Part shown: positions 15,607-24,411 of the stretch, one piece after another | Layout of the letters: each line of letters starts with the position of its first letter | How positions within the stretch are numbered: position 1 is the stretch's first letter | Assembly (NCBI GenBank): GCA_038240875.1 | Contig: JBBRGG010000006.1 | Coordinates: 1-32,960 of the forward strand | Reading direction: 5' to 3' | DNA length: 32,960 bases | Origin: JBBRGG01 sp038240875 | GTDB lineage: Bacteria > Planctomycetota > Phycisphaerae > Phycisphaerales > UBA1924 | Notes under the pieces: generated by a model | Told to the model about the DNA's origin: nothing | Database searches by the model: none | The model's input: only the letters and a program-made list of their open reading frames with translations | Translations under genes and position numbers: made by a program

Positions 15607-16622
15607 TGCACCGCTCCGGTAGTAAGGCGTAAGAACGCGTCTTCAAGCTTCATCCCCTGGGGCATGAACGAAGCGATCCGCAGGTTCGCGGCGAGCAATC
15701 GCTCAATCAAGAAGTGGTGGCCATGTTCGCCTGGCGTGAGATCAACCACTACCGACGCGGGCTCGTCGCCTGGCTTTGCGTGCTGAACTCGCGCATCAGC
15801 GGTTAGTGCGGCGATCGCGGCGACGACAAGATCGGTAGCAAAACTTGTTGCGGTTGTCGACGCCGCATTTGATGGGTTCGAAGAATCACCGGTTGTAATC
15901 ACGGGCACTTCCAGCCGAATCATGATTCGCTCGCCGATGGCGGCGATTGATTTCGATTGGGCGAGAGCTTCGTTCATGGAGCCCGCAAAGAGAAGTTTGC
16001 CACGCTCGATGATGCCGATGGACGTGGACATTTCGCCAAGTTCGGTCAGGATGTGCGACGAAACCATGAGCGTCTTACCCATGTGGCGAAGTTCGGTGAG
16101 AAGGCTGCGAAGCTCGATGCGTGCGCGTGGGTCAAGGCCACTTGCAGGCTCGTCAAGCAAAAGAACTTTTGGATCGTGGAGAAGGACGCGAGCGACGCCA
16201 AGGCGTTGCTGCATGCCTCGTGAAAAACTTTCGACTGGTGCGTCGCGCTTCGCATTGAGGTCGGTAAGTTCGAGGACGCCATCGACGACGCTCCGACGCT
16301 TAGCGCGAGGAATTCGAAACGCTGCGGCGAAAAACTGGAGGTATTCGTCGGCGGTCAAGTCTTCGTAATAACCAAGGAAATCAGGCATATAGCCGATGCA
16401 GTTGCGGATTTGGTCTTGATGCGTGAGAACGTTGTAGCCACAGACACTCGCGGCGCCAGTGTCGGGCGCGATAAGGCATGCGAGGATCTTCATCGTGGTG
16501 GTTTTGCCCGCGCCATTGGGGCCGATGAAGCCAAAGACTTCGCCTGGGCCGATCGTGAGCGAGAGATTATCTACGGCGATGTGCGTGCCGAAGCGCTTGG
16601 TAACGTTAGCGAGTTCGATCAT
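15603..16622 (-). CDS. ABC transporter ATP-binding protein
   Basis: The 339-residue product is an ABC-2-type ATPase. Walker A is GPNGAGKT at 34-41, the signature is FSRGMQQR at 133-140, Walker B is VLLLDEP with E158, and the H-loop is MVSSH190. The Q-loop Gln is replaced by Asp in GYMPDFLGYYEDLT, as commonly seen in this subfamily (GldA/YxlF-like). About 130 residues follow the core domain and include a region of T/S/A repeats ending in LTPGEHGHHFLIERLLAANLRI, resembling the C-terminal extension of such ATPases. Its ATGA junction (16619-16622) with the upstream gene and its overlap with the permease imply one transcript and coupled translation. Confidence 0.93.
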   Translation of the reverse strand: MIELANVTKRFGTHIAVDNLSLTIGPGEVFGFIGPNGAGKTTTMKILACLIAPDTGAASVCGYNVLTHQDQIRNCIGYMPDFLGYYEDLTADEYLQFFAAAFRIPRAKRRSVVDGVLELTDLNAKRDAPVESFSRGMQQRLGVARVLLHDPKVLLLDEPASGLDPRARIELRSLLTELRHMGKTLMVSSHILTELGEMSTSIGIIERGKLLFAGSMNEALAQSKSIAAIGERIMIRLEVPVITTGDSSNPSNAASTTATSFATDLVVAAIAALTADARVQHAKPGDEPASVVVDLTPGEHGHHFLIERLLAANLRIASFMPQGMKLEDAFLRLTTGAVQ

Positions 16623-19153
16623 GGGCGTGCGTCCTTGTCTTGAGCAGAAGCGAGCGCTGGCGGGAGCGCGTCGGCGGGATCAAGTGGGATCGCGATACGC
16701 CACACATCAACGCAGTTCACTTTGGTTCGTTCTGAGATAATCGGCGTCAAAACACCTTGAGACACGAGCCCGATCCCGGGTTGCTCATGACTCGCTCGCA
16801 GCAGGAGTACGCCCCACTTGCCCGAATTGCACAGGCGAAGCATCGCTTCGGCGCGAGTGTCGGCGAAGGGGAGGTTAAAGGACAAATTTCTGTGTGGGTA
16901 GGAGGAGTTCTTCGTCGGGCCAAACAAGTTAATCCCAATTGGCGTGGTCTTGCCTGTAAAACCCTTGATCGAAGCTGCATGTTTAGGTTGGGCAGGATCT
17001 TGCAATGGCGGGAAGTCAACTTGGTACGAGCCATCGGCGACCAAAAGAATCGCGGCTTCGATGTGTACAAAGCTCGCCGGGAGAAAGCCTTCGAGTCTGA
17101 CGCGCCAGTCTTCACCCACGCGCTGGATGCTGGCGCTGGTGAGCAGGCCTGTATCGCTTGATTCGGGCGCGACATCCTCGGTCGTGCGAAAGGTCCATTG
17201 CGGTATCGAAAGTGGCGCGAGTCGCGAAGATCGAACGGCGTCGGCAACGCCACCTTGTTGCAGGATTCGAATCGCAGACCCAGAGACGGTATTTCTTCGA
17301 AAGTAGTTTGGTAACTCGAGCGAAACCGGGCTCCACCATGAGCCATTGAGTGTGTCGCCGTTGGGCAGGGGCGCGACAGTCTGCGAGCCACCAGCGTAGA
17401 AAACCGTTGCGCCGCTTTGCCAGGTGCGAAATGTCGGAAGGGATGATGAAACTGGATTAATGCCACTCTCAGAATTCGCGCCTATCCCAACGTTCGCACC
17501 TATCCCAACGTTCGCGCCACTCCCAACACTCGGCGGCGCGATGACGATATCGATTGCCCGAGTCCGTGCGAGCGCATCGGTGCTTGACCGAACAGCAAGA
17601 GGCACGATGTACGCAACGACGCACGCAAGTACCAGCCAAACAAGCGCCGAGATGTGCGAGCGATGCCTTTTGTTGCGGCGTCGAAGCCGAATCGCGTCGA
17701 ACGGCCCAAGAAGAATTGCCAGCACGACGACTAATACAAAGAGCGCGACCATCAAGAGCGTGATGCTGGGCATCTCGAGCGTGAAAGCAAGCTCCAAGCC
17801 CCAGCGACGAGCTTCTGTGTGCATCATGCTGCGCAGAGAAGATCCGTAGGACTTGTGTGTATTATAACGCAGGGCTGACGTATCTTTGCGAAGCAAATCT
17901 TGCCAGATGACGAGCGTGGCGATGTTGTCGGCACGTTCGGGCCAGTATTTAGGGTCGCTTGCGACAATGGTCACGATGCCCAAGCCGACGGTGCCATGGA
18001 CCGCGAGAGCGGGCTGGTTGGTTGCTTCGGATGATTGTTCTCGCCAAGCTACACGCCAGTCAAGCAACTGGCCCTTTGGCGTGATGCTGATGGGCCGAGC
18101 GCGTATGGCGTATAGCTCGAGGGTTCGAGGCGTGTTGTTTTGGCCGGTAGTAGGATCTTTGATAGGTTGTCTTATCGCTCCTATACGCGTCCGAAGTGGC
18201 ATGGTGACTGGGATTGCGGCCGGGTCGCCAACTTCGATCACGTCTTCACACCCAGGCAGCGCCAGCGCCCACTCGCGCGAAGGCGTGTCGATCACGACGA
18301 TGAGCCGTCCACCCGCGCGAAGCCACGTGTAAAGCGGTGCGCGACGGCGTTCACCCATCGCGTCGAGTGCCGAAGTGGTGGCAACCAAGACGTCGGCTTG
18401 TTGGTACGCGACCCAGGAGAGTGGTACGCGATTCAGTGAGTCGACGCCAATATCATTCCACCTCGCATCGCTTTCGCCGAGGAATGTTTCTACTGGGGTG
18501 GTCGGATGGGCTTTGAATTCTTCGTCGGCATTTGGGCTGCGTACTGGCTCTACGAGATCCATAATTGGCACAGCCAATCCTGAATTGCCTCGGGCGATTG
18601 CAGCGAGCGATGCGTTGCCCATGACAACCACGTGCGAGCTGTTTTCGTAGCCGATAGGCAGCGGATCTTCATCGATCGCAGGAGTCACGGCGTATCGTGC
18701 GATGGTGCGGCTGCCCGCGCTCGAACGCGCGACAACCGAAATACTCTGAATGTTGGCGGGCAAACGTGCCACAACTTCGACAGGCGTGACTTTGCCAGGC
18801 GTAGTGGCCGTTGGAACAACGTTCGCGACGCGCACGCCCTCGCCTTCGTGCAACACTTCGATCGTGCCCGACCAGGCGCGCGAGCCGCTGGTGATCCAGA
18901 GTGTGATTGGACCGTAGCGATCGACGGCGAACGTGCCCGTAAGGCCAAAGTCGGCACGAACAACCAGCGGGCGGCCATTGGAATTGCTGTCCGCCGCGAT
19001 CAGTGGCATCGGCGGGGCGGCGGCTTCAAGCGTGCCTGTTCGTTGCGCGTGCGTGGCTGTGGTCGCACAAAGCACCGCGAGCGTGGCAACCAACCAGATC
19101 AAAGTAAATGAACAACGGCAAAGCCGAACAGCCACAAATGGAACTAAACACAT
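16619..19153 (-). CDS. Large membrane-anchored extracytoplasmic protein of an ABC-2 operon
   Basis: I do not recognise a named family with certainty. From the ATG at 19153 the product has 844 residues and a clear signal peptide (MCLVPFVAVRLCRCSF..LVATLAVLCATTATHAQ). A longer reading begins at 19279 but would hide the signal inside. The N-terminal half (about 60-420) is extracytoplasmic and contains a class I glutamine-amidotransferase-like stretch (QQADVLVATTSALD..LYTWLRAGGRLIVVID). Two membrane helices at about 463-483 and 501-523 follow, with a basic loop between (RLRRRNKRHR). A soluble C-terminal domain of about 320 residues ends the protein. Similar proteins often accompany ABC-2 ATPase/permease pairs (GldG-like). 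A GANVGI repeat lies at about 540-552. It leads a three-gene unit with short overlaps. Confidence 0.75.
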   Translation of the reverse strand: MCLVPFVAVRLCRCSFTLIWLVATLAVLCATTATHAQRTGTLEAAAPPMPLIAADSNSNGRPLVVRADFGLTGTFAVDRYGPITLWITSGSRAWSGTIEVLHEGEGVRVANVVPTATTPGKVTPVEVVARLPANIQSISVVARSSAGSRTIARYAVTPAIDEDPLPIGYENSSHVVVMGNASLAAIARGNSGLAVPIMDLVEPVRSPNADEEFKAHPTTPVETFLGESDARWNDIGVDSLNRVPLSWVAYQQADVLVATTSALDAMGERRRAPLYTWLRAGGRLIVVIDTPSREWALALPGCEDVIEVGDPAAIPVTMPLRTRIGAIRQPIKDPTTGQNNTPRTLELYAIRARPISITPKGQLLDWRVAWREQSSEATNQPALAVHGTVGLGIVTIVASDPKYWPERADNIATLVIWQDLLRKDTSALRYNTHKSYGSSLRSMMHTEARRWGLELAFTLEMPSITLLMVALFVLVVVLAILLGPFDAIRLRRRNKRHRSHISALVWLVLACVVAYIVPLAVRSSTDALARTRAIDIVIAPPSVGSGANVGIGANVGIGANSESGINPVSSSLPTFRTWQSGATVFYAGGSQTVAPLPNGDTLNGSWWSPVSLELPNYFRRNTVSGSAIRILQQGGVADAVRSSRLAPLSIPQWTFRTTEDVAPESSDTGLLTSASIQRVGEDWRVRLEGFLPASFVHIEAAILLVADGSYQVDFPPLQDPAQPKHAASIKGFTGKTTPIGINLFGPTKNSSYPHRNLSFNLPFADTRAEAMLRLCNSGKWGVLLLRASHEQPGIGLVSQGVLTPIISERTKVNCVDVWRIAIPLDPADALPPALASAQDKDARP
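17475..17528 (-). repeat. 18-bp tandem repeat, three copies, in coding DNA
   Basis: The units at 17475-17492, 17493-17510 and 17511-17528 are variants of ttcgcgcctatcccaacg; the third is diverged. They encode VGIGAN repeats in the periplasmic C-terminal part of the large membrane protein. Likely recent slippage duplication. Confidence 0.7.
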
Positions 19154-19268
19154 CGATGTTCGACGTGTGGAAGCAGTGCGTATCGCAAAGTAATCGCCCA
19201 CGAATAGATTCCTTGCGAAGAGGCGGTTTGAGCCGTGCGGATCGTACACAAATGTGACGCCGACATAA

Positions 19269-19288
19269 GTGTACAACAAATGTGTACA
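19269..19288 (-). promoter_or_regulatory. Paired TGTACA sites, possible operator
   Basis: The 7-mer GTGTACA occurs twice at 19269-19275 and 19282-19288, one start every 13 bases, and each contains the palindrome TGTACA. An additional CACA-aa-TGTG inverted repeat lies close by at about 19247. The sites lie about 115-135 bases upstream of the preferred start of the ABC operon (19153), the right place for a regulator binding site or promoter. No regulator is known; this is a sequence pattern only. Confidence 0.3.
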
Positions 19289-19453
19289 GGTCAGTAGCGA
19301 TTTGGATTCGTTGATTCAAGTGAACGAGAGAACACGGCGATGCTTGGCGTTCTGCGTCATGCACGAAGGCGAGTTGTAATTCTCGCGTGTGAAACTACTT
19401 GATTGAGAACTTCTTGAATGAACAAGTACCAGTCGCTCGCGTTCTGAAAACTG

Positions 19454-20122
19454 CTACTTCGGCGGCGCTGGCGTAAGGGTGTGCTTACGCGACCAGTGGG
19501 CCTCTTCGACCTTGCCTTGAAGCATGTGATAGCCCAAGGCGACCAAGAGCAGTATGGCCGCAGGTGGCTTCATTCCCGTGATCAAGACCTGGCCTAGCGC
19601 GACGATGACGCACGCGGTGTTAATCGGGTGCTTCATAAAAACGTAAGGCCCGGCGAGAACGAACCGATGTTCGGCGTCATTGGCATCTTGACCCATGCGC
19701 CAATGTTTGCCCAAAACGCGCAGCGTCCACAGCCGCAGGAAAAAACCAAGTCCAAAGAAGCACAACCCTGCGGCTTGCATGAAAGGATCAATGACCAGGC
19801 GAATGGGGCCTGTGTAATTTACGTCGGGCGCAACAAAGGCGAAATAGACGGTCCATGCGAAGTACCCCCACATCGCCATCGAAAGAACGAAATCGATGAT
19901 GGAGTAGAGGTCTTTGGGCGGAAAGCTATACGCCATGGGCCAGCGAGAATACTGCGCGCGAAAGCCAATAGCCCACGCCACATATAACCCCCCGGCGTAG
20001 CAAACCCACGTAACAAATGCGAGCATGAATTCTGCGCACTCCAGTGATTCAATGAGCAATCTCGCGAACCAGCCGCGACCGGCTTTACTAGGCACAGCCG
20101 GGCTTTCTAAAGCACAGACCAT
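19454..20122 (-). CDS. Isoprenylcysteine methyltransferase-like membrane protein
   Basis: The 222-residue product has about five membrane helices and the ICMT/PEMT-like C-terminal motif. This comprises LRLWTLRVLGKHWRMG, then EHRFVLAGPYVFMKHPINT (usual form GxYxxxRHPxY) and the hydrophobic helix VIVALGQVLI, near 130-180. In bacteria such proteins are methyltransferases or homologues of unknown substrate, with S-adenosylmethionine bound in the membrane. The expected Arg before HP is Lys here. It lies 32 bases behind the signal peptidase gene on the same strand, so they may share a transcript. Confidence 0.75.
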   Translation of the reverse strand: MVCALESPAVPSKAGRGWFARLLIESLECAEFMLAFVTWVCYAGGLYVAWAIGFRAQYSRWPMAYSFPPKDLYSIIDFVLSMAMWGYFAWTVYFAFVAPDVNYTGPIRLVIDPFMQAAGLCFFGLGFFLRLWTLRVLGKHWRMGQDANDAEHRFVLAGPYVFMKHPINTACVIVALGQVLITGMKPPAAILLLVALGYHMLQGKVEEAHWSRKHTLTPAPPK

Positions 20123-20154
20123 TTACACCCACAGCCCCGCTCGCATCGTCAGCA

Positions 20155-21996
20155 TCAAAAGATCCAGCGCATGCGGCCAAAATCTGGCACTGGAATCCCT
20201 TGCCAACGATGCACCGCAGGAAAGTACACGAAAAAAGCCTTGCCGATAAGTAGTCTGCGATTGACAACCGAAGGGTACGGATCAATCGATTTCGTCCACT
20301 CATCAGGATCGCCCCACAGACGGCCATCAAGGCTGTCGGGGCTGTTGTCGCCACACACAAAGAACTGATCATCGCGAAGGGTCAACGTGTAGCGCGGGTG
20401 AGTGCCCGCGCCTGGCAGGCCTATGCGCGAGCCGCTCGGGTGCAGGTCTGGGCGATAAAACACATCGCGAAGAATCGCAACATTCGCCAGCGTCGCAGCT
20501 CCCGCGTCAAGCTCAATCCGCACACCAACATTGGTGTACCGCGAGCTATCGGAAAGAATGCCAAGATCGCCTGACTCGATGACTTGTTCAACCGTCATAT
20601 TCGTGGCATTTCGAAGCCGTTCCGCCGGAGACCAGTCATACGAAGCCGTCGCAATCGGCACATCGTTGATGCGAACTTCGAGACTTTGATCAAGATGGCG
20701 GAACTCAAAGCGCGTATACGCGCCACTCGCCAGCGCGCCCTTGGGCAGCGGCTTTTCTTCAAGCACTTTCCAGCCAGATTCAGGGTCCGTCGCGATATCG
20801 GCGCCAGCCGGAAGCGCACGCATCAGGATCATCGCCGACCCATTTACAGCTGCTCCACTGGTCGCAAATCCAATATTTCCCAAAGAGCCAGGCGCTGGTT
20901 TGGCGATCATGCCTTTGAACTCATGACCACACGACGTGATGACAGCACTCACTCGGCTGCCGATCTTGCTCGGATTAATAGCAAAGCGGATCGAAAGATC
21001 GCTCACCGGGTACTCGCCATTTGGTCTGGGGCGCGCCAAGCGGCCACGGCTTTGATCGTTGTACGGATACGAATCAGTGATCGGCCAATTCGCCGCGTCC
21101 CACACCAGGCTCGTCGCATTCGCGCCGGTGTACGTGTACAACCCGCGCTGCGAACCCACGCCAAGCAGTGTCCAATCTTTGGCGACCGTGCGAATGCCAT
21201 TGGGTAGCCAAGGTGCGGCCCAACGGCGCCCATCGCGCACAGGATCAACCGGGATATACACCGAATCATGCACGACTTGCCACATCGATTCGGCTTCGCG
21301 CCCTTGCTTGCGAGCAATGGTCCAGCCTTCTTGCGTCCAGGGGCTTGGTTGGTCGGCGGGTGTTTGCGGGCCAACCTCGCTGCCTTCGGGCGCGGGGCGG
21401 GTAAACAGATCGCCATCGACAATGCAGATTTGCTCACCGGGAAGCCCTACAAGTCGCTTTATGTAATTCTCAGTGGGTTGGCGTGGGTTCTTGAAGACGA
21501 CGACGTCAAAGCGAGTCGGGTCGTAGATCGAATACAGATACTTCATGACAAAGATTCGGTCGCCGCCGCGGATGGGGGCGTTGACGATTGTCTTGTCAAA
21601 GATGCCTCGGTTGGAGAGAGAGGTCGTGCCTTTCGTACGCTCAAAGCGGCTTTCGCGAGCCGGGCCGGTCATTGGATCGCGCGAAACGATTGGGTTCTCC
21701 CGAGTACCTTGCGTAGCCAGTGGCGTCTGGAAATTGTTGTTGGCGTAATCGATCGGACCCATAGGCCATTGATAACCGGTATCGCCCGTGAAGCGAACGT
21801 GCTGGCCCATCAGCGTCGGAGCCATGGAACCGGTAGGAATGACGTACGCCTCAACCACAAACCCACGAAAGACAAACGCGAGCGAGAAGGCGATGATGAT
21901 CGAGATGACGGTTTCTTTCGCCGAGTGCTTGGCAAGGCGATTCGATTCTTGTGCGTCCGCGGCGAAGCCGGCTTTGTCGGCGTTTGGTGTCGTCAT
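20155..21996 (-). CDS. lepB: Signal peptidase I, unusually large
   Basis: Cleaves signal peptides of exported proteins at the outer face of the inner membrane. Counting from the ATG at 21996 (613 residues; a longer reading starts at 22083), one membrane helix (30-48) precedes the catalytic Ser57 in YVIPTGSMAPTL. The general base is Lys180 in NYIKRLVGLPGE. GGDRIFVMK and FDVVVFKNP are also conserved, and the last box is CGDNSPDSLDGRLWG. The usual protein is 200-350 residues. Here about 60 extra residues follow Ser57, and about 340 lie between the Lys box and the last box. The second insert includes a part resembling a lectin/glucanase beta-sandwich (FEFRHLDQSLEVRINDVPI). Such enlarged enzymes are seen in planctomycetes. 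All catalytic residues look intact. Confidence 0.92.
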   Translation of the reverse strand: MTTPNADKAGFAADAQESNRLAKHSAKETVISIIIAFSLAFVFRGFVVEAYVIPTGSMAPTLMGQHVRFTGDTGYQWPMGPIDYANNNFQTPLATQGTRENPIVSRDPMTGPARESRFERTKGTTSLSNRGIFDKTIVNAPIRGGDRIFVMKYLYSIYDPTRFDVVVFKNPRQPTENYIKRLVGLPGEQICIVDGDLFTRPAPEGSEVGPQTPADQPSPWTQEGWTIARKQGREAESMWQVVHDSVYIPVDPVRDGRRWAAPWLPNGIRTVAKDWTLLGVGSQRGLYTYTGANATSLVWDAANWPITDSYPYNDQSRGRLARPRPNGEYPVSDLSIRFAINPSKIGSRVSAVITSCGHEFKGMIAKPAPGSLGNIGFATSGAAVNGSAMILMRALPAGADIATDPESGWKVLEEKPLPKGALASGAYTRFEFRHLDQSLEVRINDVPIATASYDWSPAERLRNATNMTVEQVIESGDLGILSDSSRYTNVGVRIELDAGAATLANVAILRDVFYRPDLHPSGSRIGLPGAGTHPRYTLTLRDDQFFVCGDNSPDSLDGRLWGDPDEWTKSIDPYPSVVNRRLLIGKAFFVYFPAVHRWQGIPVPDFGRMRWIF

Positions 21997-22186
21997 AGAA
22001 GCAGGGTAGGTAAAGCTTGCTCGCCTTGGAAAGAAGTAGGCACCGTGTGTTTCCACCCAGGATCCAATTAGTGAAACAACCAAGCGAACACGTCTCGCGA
22101 ATCAGTCTGACGAAGATCAGGACATGCAGTTCATAACGCGAAAGTGAAGCTGTGGCGAGTTCGCTCGAGGTGGTGGTAACAAGTTC

Positions 22187-23401
22187 TCAGCGACGACGAG
22201 CCGCGATCAGCCCGCCCATGCCCAAGAGCGCGAGCGCACCAGGGGTCGGTATAGCAGCGAGGATAAATAGGCCCATGAGCTGACCACCCTGGACCAGTTC
22301 GCCGTTCGTGCTGCTGCGGTGATTCTCATGTTAAGAAAAAACAGCCCGTGCGCAGGGTGTCTTCAGCGAAGACGATGCTAGAGGTCTCTTCGTAGGTGGT
22401 ATGGAAAGCGGCGGCGACGGGAGCAAATAGGGCCGCGTCGTTGATGCCGATCTCGACCGTGTTGTCGCCATGTAGGTCATAAAGCCACAGACGGCCTAGG
22501 CGATCGTTACCGCCGCCGCCTTCAGCGAGCATGTTGACGGTGCCGCAAGCGAGTGGGTTGGTGATGTCGTCAAAGACCATGGAGAACAGACGGCTATTGC
22601 CGTTGGTCACGAATGCGTTGGTGGTAACAAAGCACGTCCTGTTGGTGCTCTTGGCGTCCCACGCCATATCTTCGGGACGAAGAAAGTTGACGAACTGATT
22701 GGCGTCGCCGATCTGCTGAAGGCCACTAGCGACACTACCACCGGTGGGGTTACAGGCGTTACCGAGGGTGTTGATGACGTCGCCGTGGTTGAAGAAGTCA
22801 AAGCGGATGGATACACGACGACCGATGGTTGAGTTACCCAAGACGTTCGCGCGATCTTCGTTAGGGCTACCGCTGACGATTCCAATGTCGGCGATGCGAA
22901 GGCCGTAAAGGTTGTCGTTGGCTAGGCCAGCCTTCTCAACGGTGTTTCCCGCAGCTTGCTTGTTGCCCACGCACATGTAAACTGCGCCAGTACCAGAATC
23001 ATCGCTTCCAAGGATACTAGTATTTTCCTACGAGAAGAGGCAGGCGATAGACTGCTCCCACGAGTAATCGCTCAAGTGAGAAAGCTCATATGCGGTGCCA
23101 GCTTCAGAGCCGGTGGCAATGTTGGCAAACGCACTACCCTGTGGAACAGACTCTTCGCCGTTGAGGTACACGCATTCTGTAGTGCCGATGCCGTTCCACG
23201 AGAATGCAGACACGAGGGCAAGTTCGCTCGAGCACAAGCGCCCGAAACCGTCATGGATCAAGTTGGCATATTCCAGCCTTGGGTGCCACAGGCTAGCGTG
23301 TAGAGGTTCTGGTTTGTGCTCATGCCACGCGTCTGCGCAGAAGCGACGGCGGCAAAGCCAGCCCAAGCCACCAATGTGGAAACACAAGAAATTTTCGTCA
23401 A
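22187..23401 (-). pseudogene. Broken PEP-CTERM secreted protein, possibly PhoX/DUF839-like
   Basis: Pieces of one gene are spread over shifted frames. A likely TTG start at 23401 gives a signal peptide (MTKISCVSTLVAWAG, then FAAVASAQ) and NLYTLACGTQGWNMPT, then a stop near 23260. A second frame continues with AFSWNGIGTTECVYLNGE to an in-frame TAG at 23028-23030. The same frame resumes with GSDDSGTGAVYMCVGNKQA and runs to 22326. A one-base shift near 22330 then restores the tail HENHRSSTNGELVQGGQL and the sorting signal IPTPGALALLGMGG with AARRR at 22187. The body resembles PhoX/DUF839-type proteins (RPEDMAW, NSRLFSMVFDD, RLGRLWLYD, YEETSSIVFAED), though I am not certain. At least three lesions make it nonfunctional unless the sequence has errors. 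Confidence 0.72.
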
Positions 23402-23719
23402 ATCTTCTCTTCTAAGAGCCTCAAACAGATTACCTACTTCTCATCGTGGCACCAGCGTCCTGCTTGTATCTACTCCTTCTACTTCTTCATTTGGTGAGAG
23501 CTTCTTATACGAATCATTATTAAAATCCAGGCTATCTTGAGTACGCCAACTCGTAAAGAGATTTTTAATATTACTTTCTTTACCCAGCTATACGCTTTAT
23601 CAAACATGAAACGATGAGAGCCTCTGCAGCAAACATGCGAACATACATTACGCGAACGCGCAAACACGCCAGGCAAATCCCAGCTTTTTCACGCCTATTG
23701 CTCGTAATCTCCACAAGGC
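23402..23719. other. AT-rich intergenic region, no gene seen
   Basis: This 318-base gap between the broken PEP-CTERM gene and gmk is AT-rich around 23500-23610 (attattaaaatcc, tttttaatatt). It probably holds the former promoter of the broken gene and the 3' end of the gmk transcript. No hairpin with T-run, RNA gene or supported reading frame was found. Confidence 0.45.
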
Positions 23720-24343
23720 TTACTTCGTCCCCTCGGTCCGCCGCCTTGCCCGCTCCATACGAACCAAATCCATGGCTCGCTTGATCGTTCGTTCAAGGTC
23801 ATCATTCACTAGAAACACTGAATACACACCACACCCATGCGCCGCCGCCATCTCCAGCTTCGCCTGCGCAAATCGCTTCTGGATCAACATTTCATCTTCA
23901 CGCTTACGCGACCGTAATCGCCCAAGCAAAATGTCTTCTGAAGGCGGCTCGATGAAAATCGCAAACGCCTCGGGAACTTGCCGCTTCACTTGCACCGCGC
24001 CTTGCACATCAATCTCAAGAATCACCATCCTGCCTCGGCGTAAGTGCTCCACAACCGGAGCCTTTGGCGTGCCATACTTCTTGCCATATACCCCGGCATG
24101 CTCAAGAAACTCGCCACGCGTAACCATCCCTTCAAACGCATAGTCCGTAACAAAGTGATAATCCACGCCCTCAACGTCGGCGTCGGTCTTCGCACGTGTC
24201 GTCGCGGACACTGAAAACACACTCCCCGGTATCGATCGCTCGACGCCACGCGTGATCGTGGTTTTCCCCGCGCCGCTCGGGCCTGAAATAATCAGCAAAA
24301 GCCCGTCGTCGGTATCAGTCGGTAAGCGATGCAAGGTGGTCAT
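23720..24343 (-). CDS. gmk: Guanylate kinase
   Basis: Transfers phosphate from ATP to GMP, giving GDP for nucleotide and cofactor synthesis. The 207-residue product has the usual length. The P-loop is ISGPSGAGKTT (about 20-29). GMP-binding residues lie in SVSATTRAKTDADVEGVDYHFVT (written here only to locate the stretch, about 42-63), and the family signature FLEHAGVYGKKYGTPK follows. The stretch VILEIDVQGAVQVK and the C-terminal RRSKRE-like part IEPPSEDILLGRLRSRKRE are also typical. The gene lies 68 bases behind pyrB on the same strand, so the two nucleotide-synthesis genes may be cotranscribed. Confidence 0.96.
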   Translation of the reverse strand: MTTLHRLPTDTDDGLLLIISGPSGAGKTTITRGVERSIPGSVFSVSATTRAKTDADVEGVDYHFVTDYAFEGMVTRGEFLEHAGVYGKKYGTPKAPVVEHLRRGRMVILEIDVQGAVQVKRQVPEAFAIFIEPPSEDILLGRLRSRKREDEMLIQKRFAQAKLEMAAAHGCGVYSVFLVNDDLERTIKRAMDLVRMERARRRTEGTK

Positions 24344-24411
24344 GGCGAGAAGGATACCAGTGAAAAGTGTGAATGCGCACGCACATGACGCCCGTCAAAC
24401 CCGCTCCAACA

